Source: Flavobacterium plurextorum (GTDB lineage: Bacteria; Bacteroidota; Bacteroidia; Flavobacteriales; Flavobacteriaceae). From it: a DNA stretch of 64,000 bases. Position 1 is the first letter of the stretch, and each line of letters begins with the position of its first letter. The notes under the pieces are model-generated. The model was not told the origin of the DNA and ran no database searches. It was given only the letters and a program-made list of their open reading frames with translations. The translations under genes and the position numbers were made by a program. This document shows positions 25,340 to 34,255 of this stretch, in pieces. The stretch is from NCBI RefSeq assembly GCF_002217395.1, contig NZ_MUHD01000035.1, positions 22,232 to 86,231 of the forward strand, given 5' to 3'.

Positions 25340-27490
25340 TTATCTATAAAAGCCCATTGCAACGCCGCCGTCTACGTTTAAAGCATTCCCTGTTGATTTA
25401 CCAAGTAAACCTCCAACAAAAGCAAAACAAGCATTTGCAATATCATCTGGCAATATGATTTCGTTTAATAACGTACGTTTTGCATAATAAGCCGGAAGTT
25501 CTTCAACTGTAATTCCGTATGCTTTCGCACGACCTTCTGCCCATCCGCCAGACCAAATATTTGAATCTGAGATTACAGCATCAGGATTTACTGTGTTTAC
25601 ACGAATTTTATCAGCTCCTAATTCAGCAGCCATTAAACGTGTTAAATGTGCTTGTGCTGCTTTGGCAGAGCCATATCCAGGATTATTTGGACCCGCAACA
25701 ACAGCATTTTTAGAAACAATATTCACAATATCACCTCCAAAACCTTGTTTGCGCATTACTTCAATTCCGGCTTTAGAAACAATAAATTGTCCTTTTACCA
25801 AGATATCATATAATCTATCCCATTCTTCAAGAGTGTGTTCTGCAATAGATTTTGAAATACTGATTCCTGCATTGTTTACAATAATATCTACACCACCAAA
25901 AGCTAAAGAAGCTTGATCTAAAGCTAATTCTGTACTAGATTCATCTGTTACATTAAGTAATGTACTCGCAACTGCATCTTTTCCAAAAGCTTTAATAAAC
26001 TCAGCTGTTGCACCTTCTAAACGCTCTTGATTGATATCATTGATTACCACGCAAGCACCTTCTTGAGCAAATTTCTTAGCAATAGCCTTACCAATTCCGC
26101 CCGCAGAACCTGTAATAACAGCTACTCTTCCAGACAATGCTTTTGGTTTTGGCATACGCTGTAATTTTGCTTCTTCTAATAACCAATATTCAATATCAAA
26201 AGCTTCTTGGTGCGGTAATGAAGTATATTCTGAAACAGCTTCTGCACCTTTCATTACATTTACTGCATTCACATAATATTCTGATGCCAAACGTGCCATC
26301 GTTTTATCTTTTGCAAAAGTGAACATACCAACTCCTGGATATAAAATCACAACTGGATTTGGGTCACGCATTGCAGGAGAATTTGATTTCTTGCAGGCAT
26401 TATAATAGTCTTTGTACATAGCACGGTAAGCCTCAAAAGCCGGAGCTAGTTTTGCTTTAACCGCATTTACATCTGATAAATCTTCGTTTGGATCTAATTC
26501 TAAAACTAACGGACTGATTTTAGTTCTTAAAAAGTGATCTGGGCAAGAAGTTCCTAATGGAGCTAATTTTGAAAGATCATTTGAATTAATGAATTCCAAA
26601 ACTCTTGCGTCATCTGTATAATGACCAATCATTTGACGCTCTGATGAACAGAAACCTCTTAAAATTGGAGCAACTTTTGCAGCTTTCAATTTACGATCAG
26701 CTTCTGGAAGGCTATCAATTTTCTGACCTCCAAAAACGGGACGTTTTTTGCCGTAATTGTTTTCAAGATATTCAGCACATTTTTCAATTACTTCCAATGT
26801 GTTGATGTAACTTTCGTATGCAGTATCACCCCAAGTAAATAAACCGTGAGAACCTAACATGATTCCTCTTAGTTTTTTACCTTTCTTTTCAGCTTCTTCT
26901 AAACAACTTCTTAATTGAAGTCCTAAATCGAAGCCCGGACGCTGCCATCCTACCCAGCCAATTTCTCCGTTAAACAATTCTTCTGTAATTTTTGCTCCGT
27001 CTTTTGCTGCTGCGATTGCAATTGCCGCATCTGGATGTAAGTGATCGATGTGTTTGAATGGTAAAAAACCATGCAAAGGTGTGTCGATAGACGGCGCTTT
27101 TGAAGCTAAGTCGAAAATACAGTGATTGAACAATTCTACCATTTCATCTTCAAACTCAATTCCTCTGTACACATTTTCAAGATTGCGAAGTCTGTCTAAA
27201 TATAACGCTGCACAACCTGATTTTGTTAAAGTTCCAATATCTCCTCCAGAACCTTTAATCCACATAACTTCAGAGCTTGCTCCAGTTAATGGATCTTTAT
27301 CCGTAATTTTTACAGAAGTATTTCCTCCTCCGTAGTTTGTCAATCTTAAATCGGCTCCTAATAAATTAGAGCGATAAATGAAAAGCGCTACTTCATCACC
27401 AGCTAGTTCTTGAGCTTTTGCCTCATCCCAAAGATAGCTAACATGCTTAAAATTCATATTTTTTGTATTTGTATTTGACATTGTTATCAT
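25340..27490 (-). CDS. rhaEW: Bifunctional L-rhamnulose-1-phosphate aldolase / lactaldehyde dehydrogenase
   Basis: The 716-residue fusion has a class II aldolase/adducin domain (about 20-420). Visible elements are NLLGADLRLTNYGGGNTSVKI, FLPFKHIDHLHPDAAIA, which carries zinc-ligand histidines, and LGSHGLFTWGD. A short-chain dehydrogenase follows (about 440-716), with VAVITGSAGGIGKAIAKKF and YGSAKAAQAH holding the Tyr-Lys pair. This fusion, known from comparative studies of rhamnose regulons, splits rhamnulose 1-phosphate to DHAP and L-lactaldehyde and oxidises the aldehyde to lactate. It lies 15 bp after rhaT. Alternative ATG starts exist at 27481 and 27457. Confidence 0.92.
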   Translation of the reverse strand: MITMSNTNTKNMNFKHVSYLWDEAKAQELAGDEVALFIYRSNLLGADLRLTNYGGGNTSVKITDKDPLTGASSEVMWIKGSGGDIGTLTKSGCAALYLDRLRNLENVYRGIEFEDEMVELFNHCIFDLASKAPSIDTPLHGFLPFKHIDHLHPDAAIAIAAAKDGAKITEELFNGEIGWVGWQRPGFDLGLQLRSCLEEAEKKGKKLRGIMLGSHGLFTWGDTAYESYINTLEVIEKCAEYLENNYGKKRPVFGGQKIDSLPEADRKLKAAKVAPILRGFCSSERQMIGHYTDDARVLEFINSNDLSKLAPLGTSCPDHFLRTKISPLVLELDPNEDLSDVNAVKAKLAPAFEAYRAMYKDYYNACKKSNSPAMRDPNPVVILYPGVGMFTFAKDKTMARLASEYYVNAVNVMKGAEAVSEYTSLPHQEAFDIEYWLLEEAKLQRMPKPKALSGRVAVITGSAGGIGKAIAKKFAQEGACVVINDINQERLEGATAEFIKAFGKDAVASTLLNVTDESSTELALDQASLAFGGVDIIVNNAGISISKSIAEHTLEEWDRLYDILVKGQFIVSKAGIEVMRKQGFGGDIVNIVSKNAVVAGPNNPGYGSAKAAQAHLTRLMAAELGADKIRVNTVNPDAVISDSNIWSGGWAEGRAKAYGITVEELPAYYAKRTLLNEIILPDDIANACFAFVGGLLGKSTGNALNVDGGVAMGFYR

Positions 27491-27505
27491 ATGTTTTTTC
27501 AGTAT

Positions 27506-28555
27506 TTATAAAGAGTTTCCAATTCCCACTAAAACAATCGAAAGCATAATTAATCCGATTCCCCAAAGGAATGTTCTAAATGTTTTTTTCGATACTCCTG
27601 TCCATTCTTTCAAATAGAATCCCCAGAAATTAGCCGTTAGAATAATAGTTGCCATGTGTAAAATCCATGAACTTGCACCGTTTCCAAGTTTGCTTTCGCC
27701 CATTCCGTAAAAGAAGAACTGCAAAAACCACATTGTTCCGGCAAGTGCTGAAAAGAGCACATTTTTTGTAATTGGAGTAGATTTATTGGTGTAATCACCA
27801 ATGCTTTTGTTTTTGAAATTAAGGTATAAACACCAAATAAAATTGGTAGTCAAACCTCCCCAAAGCAAGACAATATAAGTTACGTTGTTTTGAAATAAAG
27901 GATTACAACCTAGTTCAACTGCTTTTTCTGCCATTGGTTTTCCAGCTTCAATTCCGTAATTAAAAAACGAACTTAATATACCCGAAATAACCGCTACGGT
28001 TAAACCTTTTGCTAAACTAAAATCTTTATCCTTATCTTCATGTCCAGTCGAAAAATCTTTCTCTTTCAACATTCCAGCTTTCCCAGAAATAGCGATTCCT
28101 AAAAGGCAAACTGCAACGCCCAACAAAACCAATTGTCCGCCAGAACTTGCCAGCATATCCGAAAATGAAATTTTACCTTCTGTTGGGTACAAATCGTAAT
28201 AAATCGAGGGAACTAATGCTCCAAAAGCAGAACAAAATCCTAAGGTTATTGAATTCCCCAATGACATTCCAAGATAGCGAACTCCTAAACCGTATGTTAA
28301 ACCTCCAACTCCCCAAATTAATCCCATTGAATAAGTGAAAGCTTTAATAGAAGGAGAAGCAGCAACAATGATTTCTGTAAAATTTGGAATCGTTAAATAA
28401 GCCGCAATTGGTGGTACAATTAACCAAGAAAAGAAACCGCCCACAAGCCAATAGCTTTCCCAGGCCCAATCTTTAACTTTTTTAAAAGGCATATAAAAAC
28501 TACCTGAAGAAAATCCTCCGATAGAGTGAAAAATAATTCCTAATAATGATTCCAT
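27506..28555 (-). CDS. rhaT: L-rhamnose/proton symporter RhaT
   Basis: The 349-residue integral membrane protein has about ten hydrophobic segments. The conserved RhaT opening LLGIIFHSIGGFSSGSFYMPF is followed by WAWESYWLVGGFFSWLIVP, with MGLIWGVGGLTYGLGVRYLGMSLG and GMWFLQFFFYGMGESKLG-like elements further on. These are characteristic of RhaT in the drug/metabolite transporter superfamily. It imports L-rhamnose with protons. It is the first gene of the rhaT-aldolase operon, and a CAGGA direct repeat with conserved spacing sits in its promoter. Confidence 0.95.
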   Translation of the reverse strand: MESLLGIIFHSIGGFSSGSFYMPFKKVKDWAWESYWLVGGFFSWLIVPPIAAYLTIPNFTEIIVAASPSIKAFTYSMGLIWGVGGLTYGLGVRYLGMSLGNSITLGFCSAFGALVPSIYYDLYPTEGKISFSDMLASSGGQLVLLGVAVCLLGIAISGKAGMLKEKDFSTGHEDKDKDFSLAKGLTVAVISGILSSFFNYGIEAGKPMAEKAVELGCNPLFQNNVTYIVLLWGGLTTNFIWCLYLNFKNKSIGDYTNKSTPITKNVLFSALAGTMWFLQFFFYGMGESKLGNGASSWILHMATIILTANFWGFYLKEWTGVSKKTFRTFLWGIGLIMLSIVLVGIGNSL

Positions 28556-28602
28556 TTAATAATTTTATTTTTTGGTTAATTGTGATAGTTAATTTGGTTT
28601 TG

Positions 28603-28647
28603 TAAAATAATATAATGCTCGAAAGAAAACTGTCCTGTACTATCCTT
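28603..28647 (-). promoter_or_regulatory. CAGGA direct-repeat activator site and -7 region of rhaT
   Basis: On the minus strand the site reads AAGGA-TAGTA-CAGGA. After exactly 22 nt comes TTATTTTA, a weak match to TAnnTTTG. The proximal CAGGA and the spacing match five other promoters in the window. The rhaT start is 47 bp beyond the -7 position. Confidence 0.65.
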
Positions 28648-28907
28648 TATGAATCTTGTAATTATGTTAAAACTGCTTATTATTTGCAAAGAACAATCCT
28701 TAAGTATTGGAAAAGTAAATTTAAAAACGCTATTTTAGCGATTGATTTCGTAATTATTATATCCTCAGTTCACTACTAAATTGTGAAAAACACTTAAATA
28801 TAAAACAAGCCGTATTTAATTCCGCTTTTTTTGTAAGGAAAGTAATAAAATCAGTATGTAAAGCAGGTTTTAAAAACCATTTTTTTAATATTATAATTTA
28901 AAATTAT

Positions 28908-28930
28908 GTTTCATGACCAAAATATGAAAC
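28908..28930. promoter_or_regulatory. Inverted repeat upstream of the GntR-type regulator gene
   Basis: GTTTCAT and ATGAAAC are perfect 7-bp arms around a 9-nt spacer. The site ends 19 bp before the regulator's ATG and could be an autoregulatory operator. Confidence 0.5.
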
Positions 28931-28949
28931 TAGTTTGCAAAACATAATC

Positions 28950-29990
28950 ATGATTAAATTAATTAAAATAGATGAAGATTCGAGGGTTCCAAAATACAAA
29001 CAAATTGTAGACTCGATTTTACAAAATATTGCTAACGGAAATTTAAAAATAAATCAAAAAATCCCCTCTATAAACAGTTTTAGTGAAGAGTTTTACATGT
29101 CACGTGATACTGTAGAAAAGGCATATAATATACTGAAAGAGCGAAAAATTATTTCATCAATTAGAGGAAAAGGATATTATATTACGAGAACAAAACTAGA
29201 ATCTAAAGTAAATATTCTGTTTTTATTTAATAAACTGAGCGCCTATAAAATGAAAACGTACAGCTCGTTTATTAATACACTTGGTGCGAATGCTCACACT
29301 GACCTTCATATTTATCATTGCGATGAAACATTATTTTTGAATTTGTTAGACAAGTTTGAAGGTGCTTATGATTATTATGTAATTACCACACATTTTAAAA
29401 CAGATGAGTTAAAACATTTGAGTTTTACTGATGAAGTTGCAAAAGCAATTCAGAGAATTCCGCAGGAAAAACTAGTTTTAATGGACAACATTAAATTAGG
29501 AATGGAAGGCGAAATTATTAAAATATATCAGGATTTTGAAAACGATATTTACAATGCTTTAAAAGAAGGTTTAGAAAAGATATCAAAATACAAAAAACTA
29601 ATTCTAGTTTATCCCGACAAAGCTGTTTATCCTTATCCAAGAAGAATCCTGCACGGATTTAGAAAATTCTGTGTAGAACACGAAATTAATTTTGAAATTC
29701 TAAGCGAGGTTTATGATGATATGATTCTTAAAAAAGGAGATTTATTTATTACCATTGAAGAATCTGATCTTGTAAACTTAATGAAGCAGATTCGTGATGA
29801 AGAATTTGTTTTAGGAAAAGAAATCGGTGTTATCTCTTATAATGATACTCCCTTGAAAGAATTATTAGGGATTACTGTAATGTCTACAGATTTTAATGTA
29901 ATGGGAGAAACCGCTGCACGAATGATTTTAAATAAAGAAAAAGGACAGGTAAAAGTTCCTTTTAATTTTATTGATAGAAATTCTATTTAA
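28950..29990 (+). CDS. GntR-family regulator with sugar-binding sensor domain
   Basis: The start is the ATG at 28950 (MIKLIKIDEDSRVPKYKQIV), giving 346 residues; an upstream TTG adds only five. The winged helix (KYKQIVDSILQNIANGNL, KIPSINSFSEEFYMSRDTVEKAYNIL) is classic GntR. After residue 80 a periplasmic-binding-protein-like effector domain follows (VNILFLFNKLS, KLILVYPDKAVYPYPRRILHGF, IGVISYNDTPLKELLGITVMSTD). This is the same chimeric architecture as B. subtilis AraR. Its divergence from rhaT suggests a rhamnose-responsive regulator, but the effector is not proven by the sequence. A terminator follows. Confidence 0.85.
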   Translation: MIKLIKIDEDSRVPKYKQIVDSILQNIANGNLKINQKIPSINSFSEEFYMSRDTVEKAYNILKERKIISSIRGKGYYITRTKLESKVNILFLFNKLSAYKMKTYSSFINTLGANAHTDLHIYHCDETLFLNLLDKFEGAYDYYVITTHFKTDELKHLSFTDEVAKAIQRIPQEKLVLMDNIKLGMEGEIIKIYQDFENDIYNALKEGLEKISKYKKLILVYPDKAVYPYPRRILHGFRKFCVEHEINFEILSEVYDDMILKKGDLFITIEESDLVNLMKQIRDEEFVLGKEIGVISYNDTPLKELLGITVMSTDFNVMGETAARMILNKEKGQVKVPFNFIDRNSI

Positions 29991-30011
29991 GAGGTTCAAA
30001 GGTTCATAGAT

Positions 30012-30060
30012 GCAAAGGTTCAAAGGTTTTAAAAGAAAGCTTTTGAACCTTTGCTTTTCT
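30012..30060 (+). terminator. Hairpin terminator after the GntR-type regulator gene
   Basis: GCAAAGGTTCAAA (30012-30024) pairs with TTTGAACCTTTGC (30042-30054), followed by TTTTCT. The left arm belongs to a run of GGTTCAAA-like heptads. Confidence 0.75.
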
Positions 30061-30237
30061 ATTTAATAAAATATAATTCCAAAAGCTATATTTTTTCTTT
30101 TAAATTCCCTCCAAATTTAACTGCAGATAAATTTTAACTTCTATATTTATCCTGTTAAAATAAAAACAAAAAACAAGCGTTCCTTTTATTAAATATCAAA
30201 AACAAAACATACTAACTTAAAAAAAACTAAAGCCTAA

Positions 30238-31293
30238 ATGAATCATTTTCTTCGACTAACGTGTACGCTATTTGTTGTGTTATTTTCTTCCTGTCATTCT
30301 TTTGCACAACAAGAAGATAATTATTCCGCCAAAATTGACAGCTTAATTAAAGTCACAAGTCCTAGATCATTTAATGGAGTAGTTTATATACAACAAAACG
30401 GAAAAACAAAGTACGCTAAAGCTTTCGGTTATCGTAATTTCAATACAAAGGAACCCCTTAAAATTTCTGATAGATTCTCAACAATGTCTATTGCCAAACA
30501 AATTACTGCAGTACTTGTTTTAACTGAAGTTGAAAAAGGAACAATCGATTTACAGGCTGTTGTTCGAAAATATTTACCTGATTTTAAATACAGCTGGGCA
30601 GATTCTGTAACTGTACATCAATTGCTTAATAATACATCAGGAATCGGCAGTGAAAGCCTTGATAAACCTTTGAAATTTTCTCCAGGGAGTAATTTTAGTT
30701 ATTCTAATCCCGGCTATTCTCTTTTGGGTGAAATTCTCGAAAAGCAAAGCAAAAAAAGCTATAATCAATTAGTAACAGCATTGTTTAAAAAATGCGGTAT
30801 GAATAATAGTTCTTACCCTTCGGAAAGTGCCCAAAAAACTTTAACAAAAGGACATACTGTTAAAACTGACGGAACATTTAGAGTAAATGAAAAAATTAAT
30901 TTTGAGCCGTCTCAATATTTTGGTTCCAATTTAATTGTAACAGCACCAGATTTAGCAAAATGGGATGAAAAATTACATAATGGTAAACTGCTAAAAAGTG
31001 AGACTTATAAATTGATGACAACTTACTCTATTACAAACACGCATCTCCTTTTTAGTGACAAACCAATTGGTTATGGATATGGATTACGAATTAATGATCA
31101 AGGTGCTGTAAAAGAAATCGGACATACTGGATTTCATCCTAGTGAAGGATTTACTGCCGTTAATTTGTATTATCCTGCAAGTAATACCAGCGTAATAGTA
31201 ATGGAAAATCAAGCAAATGAAAACTTTGATATTGCGTACTATTTTGAACAACAGATACGAAGAATTGTTTTAAAATCTAATCTTTTAAAATGA
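30238..31293 (+). CDS. Secreted serine hydrolase (class C beta-lactamase / PBP4* fold)
   Basis: The 351-residue protein has a signal peptide (about 1-24, ending SFAQ). The catalytic SxxK motif is SIAK (Ser84, Lys87), the YxN motif is Tyr155-Ser-Asn157 (SYSNPGY), and the KTG-like motif is HTG in EIGHTGFHPSEG. These define the beta-lactamase-related serine hydrolases, which include esterases and D-aminopeptidases. The protein is predicted to act in the periplasm; the substrate is unknown. Its stop codon overlaps the ATG of the next gene by four bases, so the two hydrolases are translationally coupled. Confidence 0.85.
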   Translation: MNHFLRLTCTLFVVLFSSCHSFAQQEDNYSAKIDSLIKVTSPRSFNGVVYIQQNGKTKYAKAFGYRNFNTKEPLKISDRFSTMSIAKQITAVLVLTEVEKGTIDLQAVVRKYLPDFKYSWADSVTVHQLLNNTSGIGSESLDKPLKFSPGSNFSYSNPGYSLLGEILEKQSKKSYNQLVTALFKKCGMNNSSYPSESAQKTLTKGHTVKTDGTFRVNEKINFEPSQYFGSNLIVTAPDLAKWDEKLHNGKLLKSETYKLMTTYSITNTHLLFSDKPIGYGYGLRINDQGAVKEIGHTGFHPSEGFTAVNLYYPASNTSVIVMENQANENFDIAYYFEQQIRRIVLKSNLLK

Positions 31294-32216
31294 AGAAGCT
31301 GCTATTAATAGTGAGTTTGGTTCTTTTCTCGATACCCATTTTTGCTCAGAATATCTACTCAAAAGCATACGGAAACAGTAAAAATCCGGCTATTATTTTT
31401 ATTCACGGAGGACCAAGCGGCAACTCTAACCTTTTTGAAGGAACAACTGCCAAAATACTGGCAAGTAAAGGTTTTTATGTTATTGTTTATGATCGACGCG
31501 GAGAAGGAAGATCTAAAGATGAAAATGCTGTAATGACTTTTGATGAAAGTTTTAACGATTTAAATCAAATTTACAAGACTTACAACATAAGCAAAGCCAA
31601 TATTCTTGCTCATAGTTTTGGAGGAATCGCTGCCACTTTGTATACCGCTAAATTTCCGAAAAAAGTAAGTTCATTAGTTCTTGCAGGAGCTTTGTTCTCA
31701 CAACAGGAAACTTACGATCACATTCTAAAAAATGCAGCTGAATATTTTAAAAATGATACTTCTAAACTTTCTCAGATCAAGAAGATTGAAAACCTAAACA
31801 AAAGCACTGCAGAATACCGAAAGGGATGTTATGATATAGCAAGTGAAATGAATTATTTCGCAATGCCAAAACCAACAAAAGAAAGTACAGCTTTAAGAAA
31901 TCAATATGAAAAAAGCATTTTTTATAAAACTGCTGTCAAAAATGCGGAATCGCCTATCAAGTTTTACAAAAATGAATCAAAAAACAACATCGACACCAAA
32001 TCGATACTTCGAGAAATAAAAGCTGAAAAGATTCCTGTTTATGCCATTTATGGTAAAAACGACGGCATATTTTCAGAGAAGCAATTAAAAGACATGCAGC
32101 AAATTACTGGTAAAAATAATTTCAAAATACTGAATAACTGTTCTCATTATTTATTTGTAGATCAGCAAAATGATTTTATAAATTTTGTATCGAATAAATT
32201 AAAAAACAAAGGCTGA
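31290..32216 (+). CDS. Secreted alpha/beta hydrolase
   Basis: The 308-residue protein starts with a signal peptide (KKLLLIVSLVLFSIPIFAQ). The oxyanion loop is HGGPSG (39-44) and the nucleophile elbow is AHSFGG (Ser109). The acid is probably Asp in AIYGKNDGIF, and the histidine is in NCSHYLFVDQ near the C-terminus. The HGGPSG and DRRGEGRS elements resemble proline iminopeptidases and related hydrolases. It forms a coupled two-gene unit with the serine hydrolase before it (ATGA overlap). Substrate unknown, although peptides or esters are likely. Confidence 0.85.
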   Translation: MKKLLLIVSLVLFSIPIFAQNIYSKAYGNSKNPAIIFIHGGPSGNSNLFEGTTAKILASKGFYVIVYDRRGEGRSKDENAVMTFDESFNDLNQIYKTYNISKANILAHSFGGIAATLYTAKFPKKVSSLVLAGALFSQQETYDHILKNAAEYFKNDTSKLSQIKKIENLNKSTAEYRKGCYDIASEMNYFAMPKPTKESTALRNQYEKSIFYKTAVKNAESPIKFYKNESKNNIDTKSILREIKAEKIPVYAIYGKNDGIFSEKQLKDMQQITGKNNFKILNNCSHYLFVDQQNDFINFVSNKLKNKG

Positions 32217-32267
32217 TCTTTTGGCTTTAATTTAAATTCCTTTTAATCGAGAAACCAATCTTAAAAC

Positions 32268-32310
32268 AAAGAATCGCAGCATTTACAAAAGTATACGCTG
32301 CGATTCTTTT
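32268..32310. terminator. Bidirectional hairpin terminator
   Basis: AAAGAATCGCAGC (32268-32280) pairs with GCTGCGATTCTTT (32297-32309). It separates the hydrolase pair from the convergent DUF1266 cluster. Confidence 0.88.
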
Positions 32311-32357
32311 AATTTATATCTAATTTTATTCTGCTAAACTGCGAATTAATCTCTGCC

Positions 32358-33071
32358 TTATAAGTACTTTTTATTACTCATAGGGCTTTTTTTGTTATGA
32401 AGTAAATCGTCAGCAATTTGAATCATTCCGCTGTTGTTTGAACCTCCCCAAAGCTGTCTTCCAAATATGTAGCTTTTGGTATATTCTTCCCAAGTCACGC
32501 AATAACTCTTTAGACTTGTATATGATTTTCTAAGATATTCTTTCAATTCTACTTCAGAAAGATAACCAGCGTCATAACAACAACGTGCTAAGAAAGCTCC
32601 TCTTCCATAGTTCCAAGCAGAGTCTTTTATTCTTCTTATTTGTGCAAAATCCTTAATTACATTTTGCTCAATTAACTCAGGAACAACATTATTTAGATTT
32701 CTGTAGATCTCTAAATATCTTTTAAAAATTTCTTCTTCATGAGGTAAATTCGATTTTAAAATAGAAACATACTCTTCTCTATTCTCAAAAGCATCATACA
32801 CAACGTCTATATATTCGTCTTGATTTCTTTCTTGTAAATCTAAAAGTATTTCGATGGCACCATCTTTATCAAATATACTCCAGTAATCCTCCAAAATTGT
32901 TTTTAAAATACTTTTGCTGAGTCCTGTTTCGTAAGAGTTAAGATAGGCCGATTGCTGTTCAGCATACATTGCACTAATTAATAAATAGTCTAATTGCTGA
33001 CCAACGACCACATTTTTATCGTTTAATCGTATACTTTTAAACGCATTAAAAATCTTTGAAAGAAAAACCAT
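32358..33071 (-). CDS. DUF1266 protein
   Basis: The 237-residue, mainly helical protein has no signal peptide. The C-terminal half shows the DUF1266 pattern: SAWNYGRGAFLARCCYDAGYLSE, then the aromatic SYCVTWEEYTKSYIFGRQLWGG. This domain of unknown function occurs as single-domain proteins in many bacteria, often near toxins, membrane proteins or immunity-like genes. It is the last gene of a three-gene group with two proteins carrying membrane segments (12-nt gap to the next). I infer a shared function that is not yet known. Confidence 0.75.
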   Translation of the reverse strand: MVFLSKIFNAFKSIRLNDKNVVVGQQLDYLLISAMYAEQQSAYLNSYETGLSKSILKTILEDYWSIFDKDGAIEILLDLQERNQDEYIDVVYDAFENREEYVSILKSNLPHEEEIFKRYLEIYRNLNNVVPELIEQNVIKDFAQIRRIKDSAWNYGRGAFLARCCYDAGYLSEVELKEYLRKSYTSLKSYCVTWEEYTKSYIFGRQLWGGSNNSGMIQIADDLLHNKKSPMSNKKYL

Positions 33072-33083
33072 GTCTACTTGTTT

Positions 33084-33776
33084 TTATTGCAGATTTGGAA
33101 ACTTGCTTTGCAGCACTTTTACGAATTTTTCTCCTACTACCTGATATTTTGCTCTTGTTAAGAACTGTTTATTTACATTTAAAATATCTGCTGGATCTGG
33201 TGTATAATGCAATCTGTCATGAATTTCAAGTGACAAAGGATTACCGTCTATGTTAAATGTAATGATGTGTGTTTTTGGTAAATATTCTTCAGCCGATTTT
33301 GAGTATACTCCTAACTGTGATTTTAAGATTCCGCCATCTTTCAGTTTTGCTTCTTCAATTCGGAAATTATCAAAAACAATGTGCTCGTCTAACTCTCCAA
33401 CAGTATCAGTACTAAAAAAGTGCAAATCATTACCGCTCAATACCCAAAAACATTCCGTTTCTATTCTTTGCAGTTTAACGCCTACTGCCGAAAGGGCAAC
33501 ATTTTTTAGACCATCGGTTACAACTTCTTGAACTTTCTCAGCTTTAGTCTGCGGCACAGATGCAGAAGTATAGGCATCGATTGTTTTTCCTTTCATCCAT
33601 TCTTTTAGTTGTGGAAAATCTTGTTTTAGAACCTCTTCTTTATGAAGATCATACTTTGTTCTTTCAAAATCTAAATCAATTTCTTTTTTTACCGAAGCAT
33701 GTTTTTTATTCATGTATACCATAAAAATGATACCGGCAATTACTAAAACAATGGGAATTAAAAATAGTGGATTCAT
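33084..33776 (-). CDS. Hypothetical membrane-anchored protein
   Basis: The 230-residue protein has one N-terminal transmembrane helix (LFLIPIVLVIAGIIFMVYM, residues about 4-22) followed by a charged segment and a large soluble domain. The soluble part has beta-strand-like stretches (ECFWVLSGNDLHFFSTDT, THIITFNIDGNPLSLEI). The topology is most likely N-out with the bulk in the cytoplasm, given the KKH positive residues after the helix. I do not recognise a family. It sits between the DUF1266 gene and another small membrane protein in one apparent operon (12- and 17-nt gaps). Confidence 0.65.
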   Translation of the reverse strand: MNPLFLIPIVLVIAGIIFMVYMNKKHASVKKEIDLDFERTKYDLHKEEVLKQDFPQLKEWMKGKTIDAYTSASVPQTKAEKVQEVVTDGLKNVALSAVGVKLQRIETECFWVLSGNDLHFFSTDTVGELDEHIVFDNFRIEEAKLKDGGILKSQLGVYSKSAEEYLPKTHIITFNIDGNPLSLEIHDRLHYTPDPADILNVNKQFLTRAKYQVVGEKFVKVLQSKFPNLQ

Positions 33777-33793
33777 AATTTAATTAAATTTAT

Positions 33794-34255
33794 TTAAAGG
33801 TTAAGTGGTTTGACATCTTTCTTTTTTTCTTTTCCGAACAAGCCGTAAAAAATCAAGCACAGCAGAAGAAATAGAATTATTTTTCCGCCATACTGCGTAT
33901 AAAATCCAAGTTTCAACAACTTGATTTTGTTTAATTTATTAGTACTGATTATTTTTTCAAGCTGTTCATCTGACAACTCATAATAACGGTCAGAATCTGG
34001 TTTTACTAACACAAGCTTTGGTTCTTGAGTAATCCAAGCGGGTATCCATGCTATACTATATTCTTGGTGAAGTCTGCCAAGATCTAAGTGTACATTTGAT
34101 TCTTCTTTTGAAAGGTATTCATCGGTGTTTGGCAAGTCTGAGACAATCTCGATTCTATCAATTTTTCCAATTGGTATTTTTAATTTGGCTGAAGCTGCAC
34201 TGAAAGAAAATAAACTAATAATTACTAGAACGAAATCCTTTTTTATAGATACCAT
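33794..34255 (-). CDS. Hypothetical protein with signal peptide and C-terminal membrane helix
   Basis: The start is the ATG at 34255 (MVSIKKDFVLVIISLFSFSAASA, a signal sequence); an in-frame TTG lies six codons upstream. The product has 153 residues. A periplasmic domain (KIPIGKIDRIEIVSDLPN, WIPAWITQEPKLVLVKPD) is followed by a C-terminal membrane helix (KIILFLLLCLIFYGLFG) and a lysine-rich tail. It is the first gene of the DUF1266 group. No family recognised. Confidence 0.65.
   Translation of the reverse strand: MVSIKKDFVLVIISLFSFSAASAKLKIPIGKIDRIEIVSDLPNTDEYLSKEESNVHLDLGRLHQEYSIAWIPAWITQEPKLVLVKPDSDRYYELSDEQLEKIISTNKLNKIKLLKLGFYTQYGGKIILFLLLCLIFYGLFGKEKKKDVKPLNL

Noticed and set aside
25593..25916. 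A 107-codon plus-strand frame inside the aldolase/dehydrogenase gene
   Set aside because: It is antisense to conserved SDR sequence, has no recognisable domain and no promoter.
30130..30180. TATCCTGTTA at about 30148 as a seventh CAGGA site
   Set aside because: Only one half-site is present, its partner at the 10-bp step is unrecognisable, and its orientation does not place a -7 box for the serine hydrolase gene.
30258..30275. AACGTGTACGC near the start of the serine hydrolase gene as a LacI operator
   Set aside because: It lies inside the signal-peptide coding region and lacks the second arm of the palindrome.
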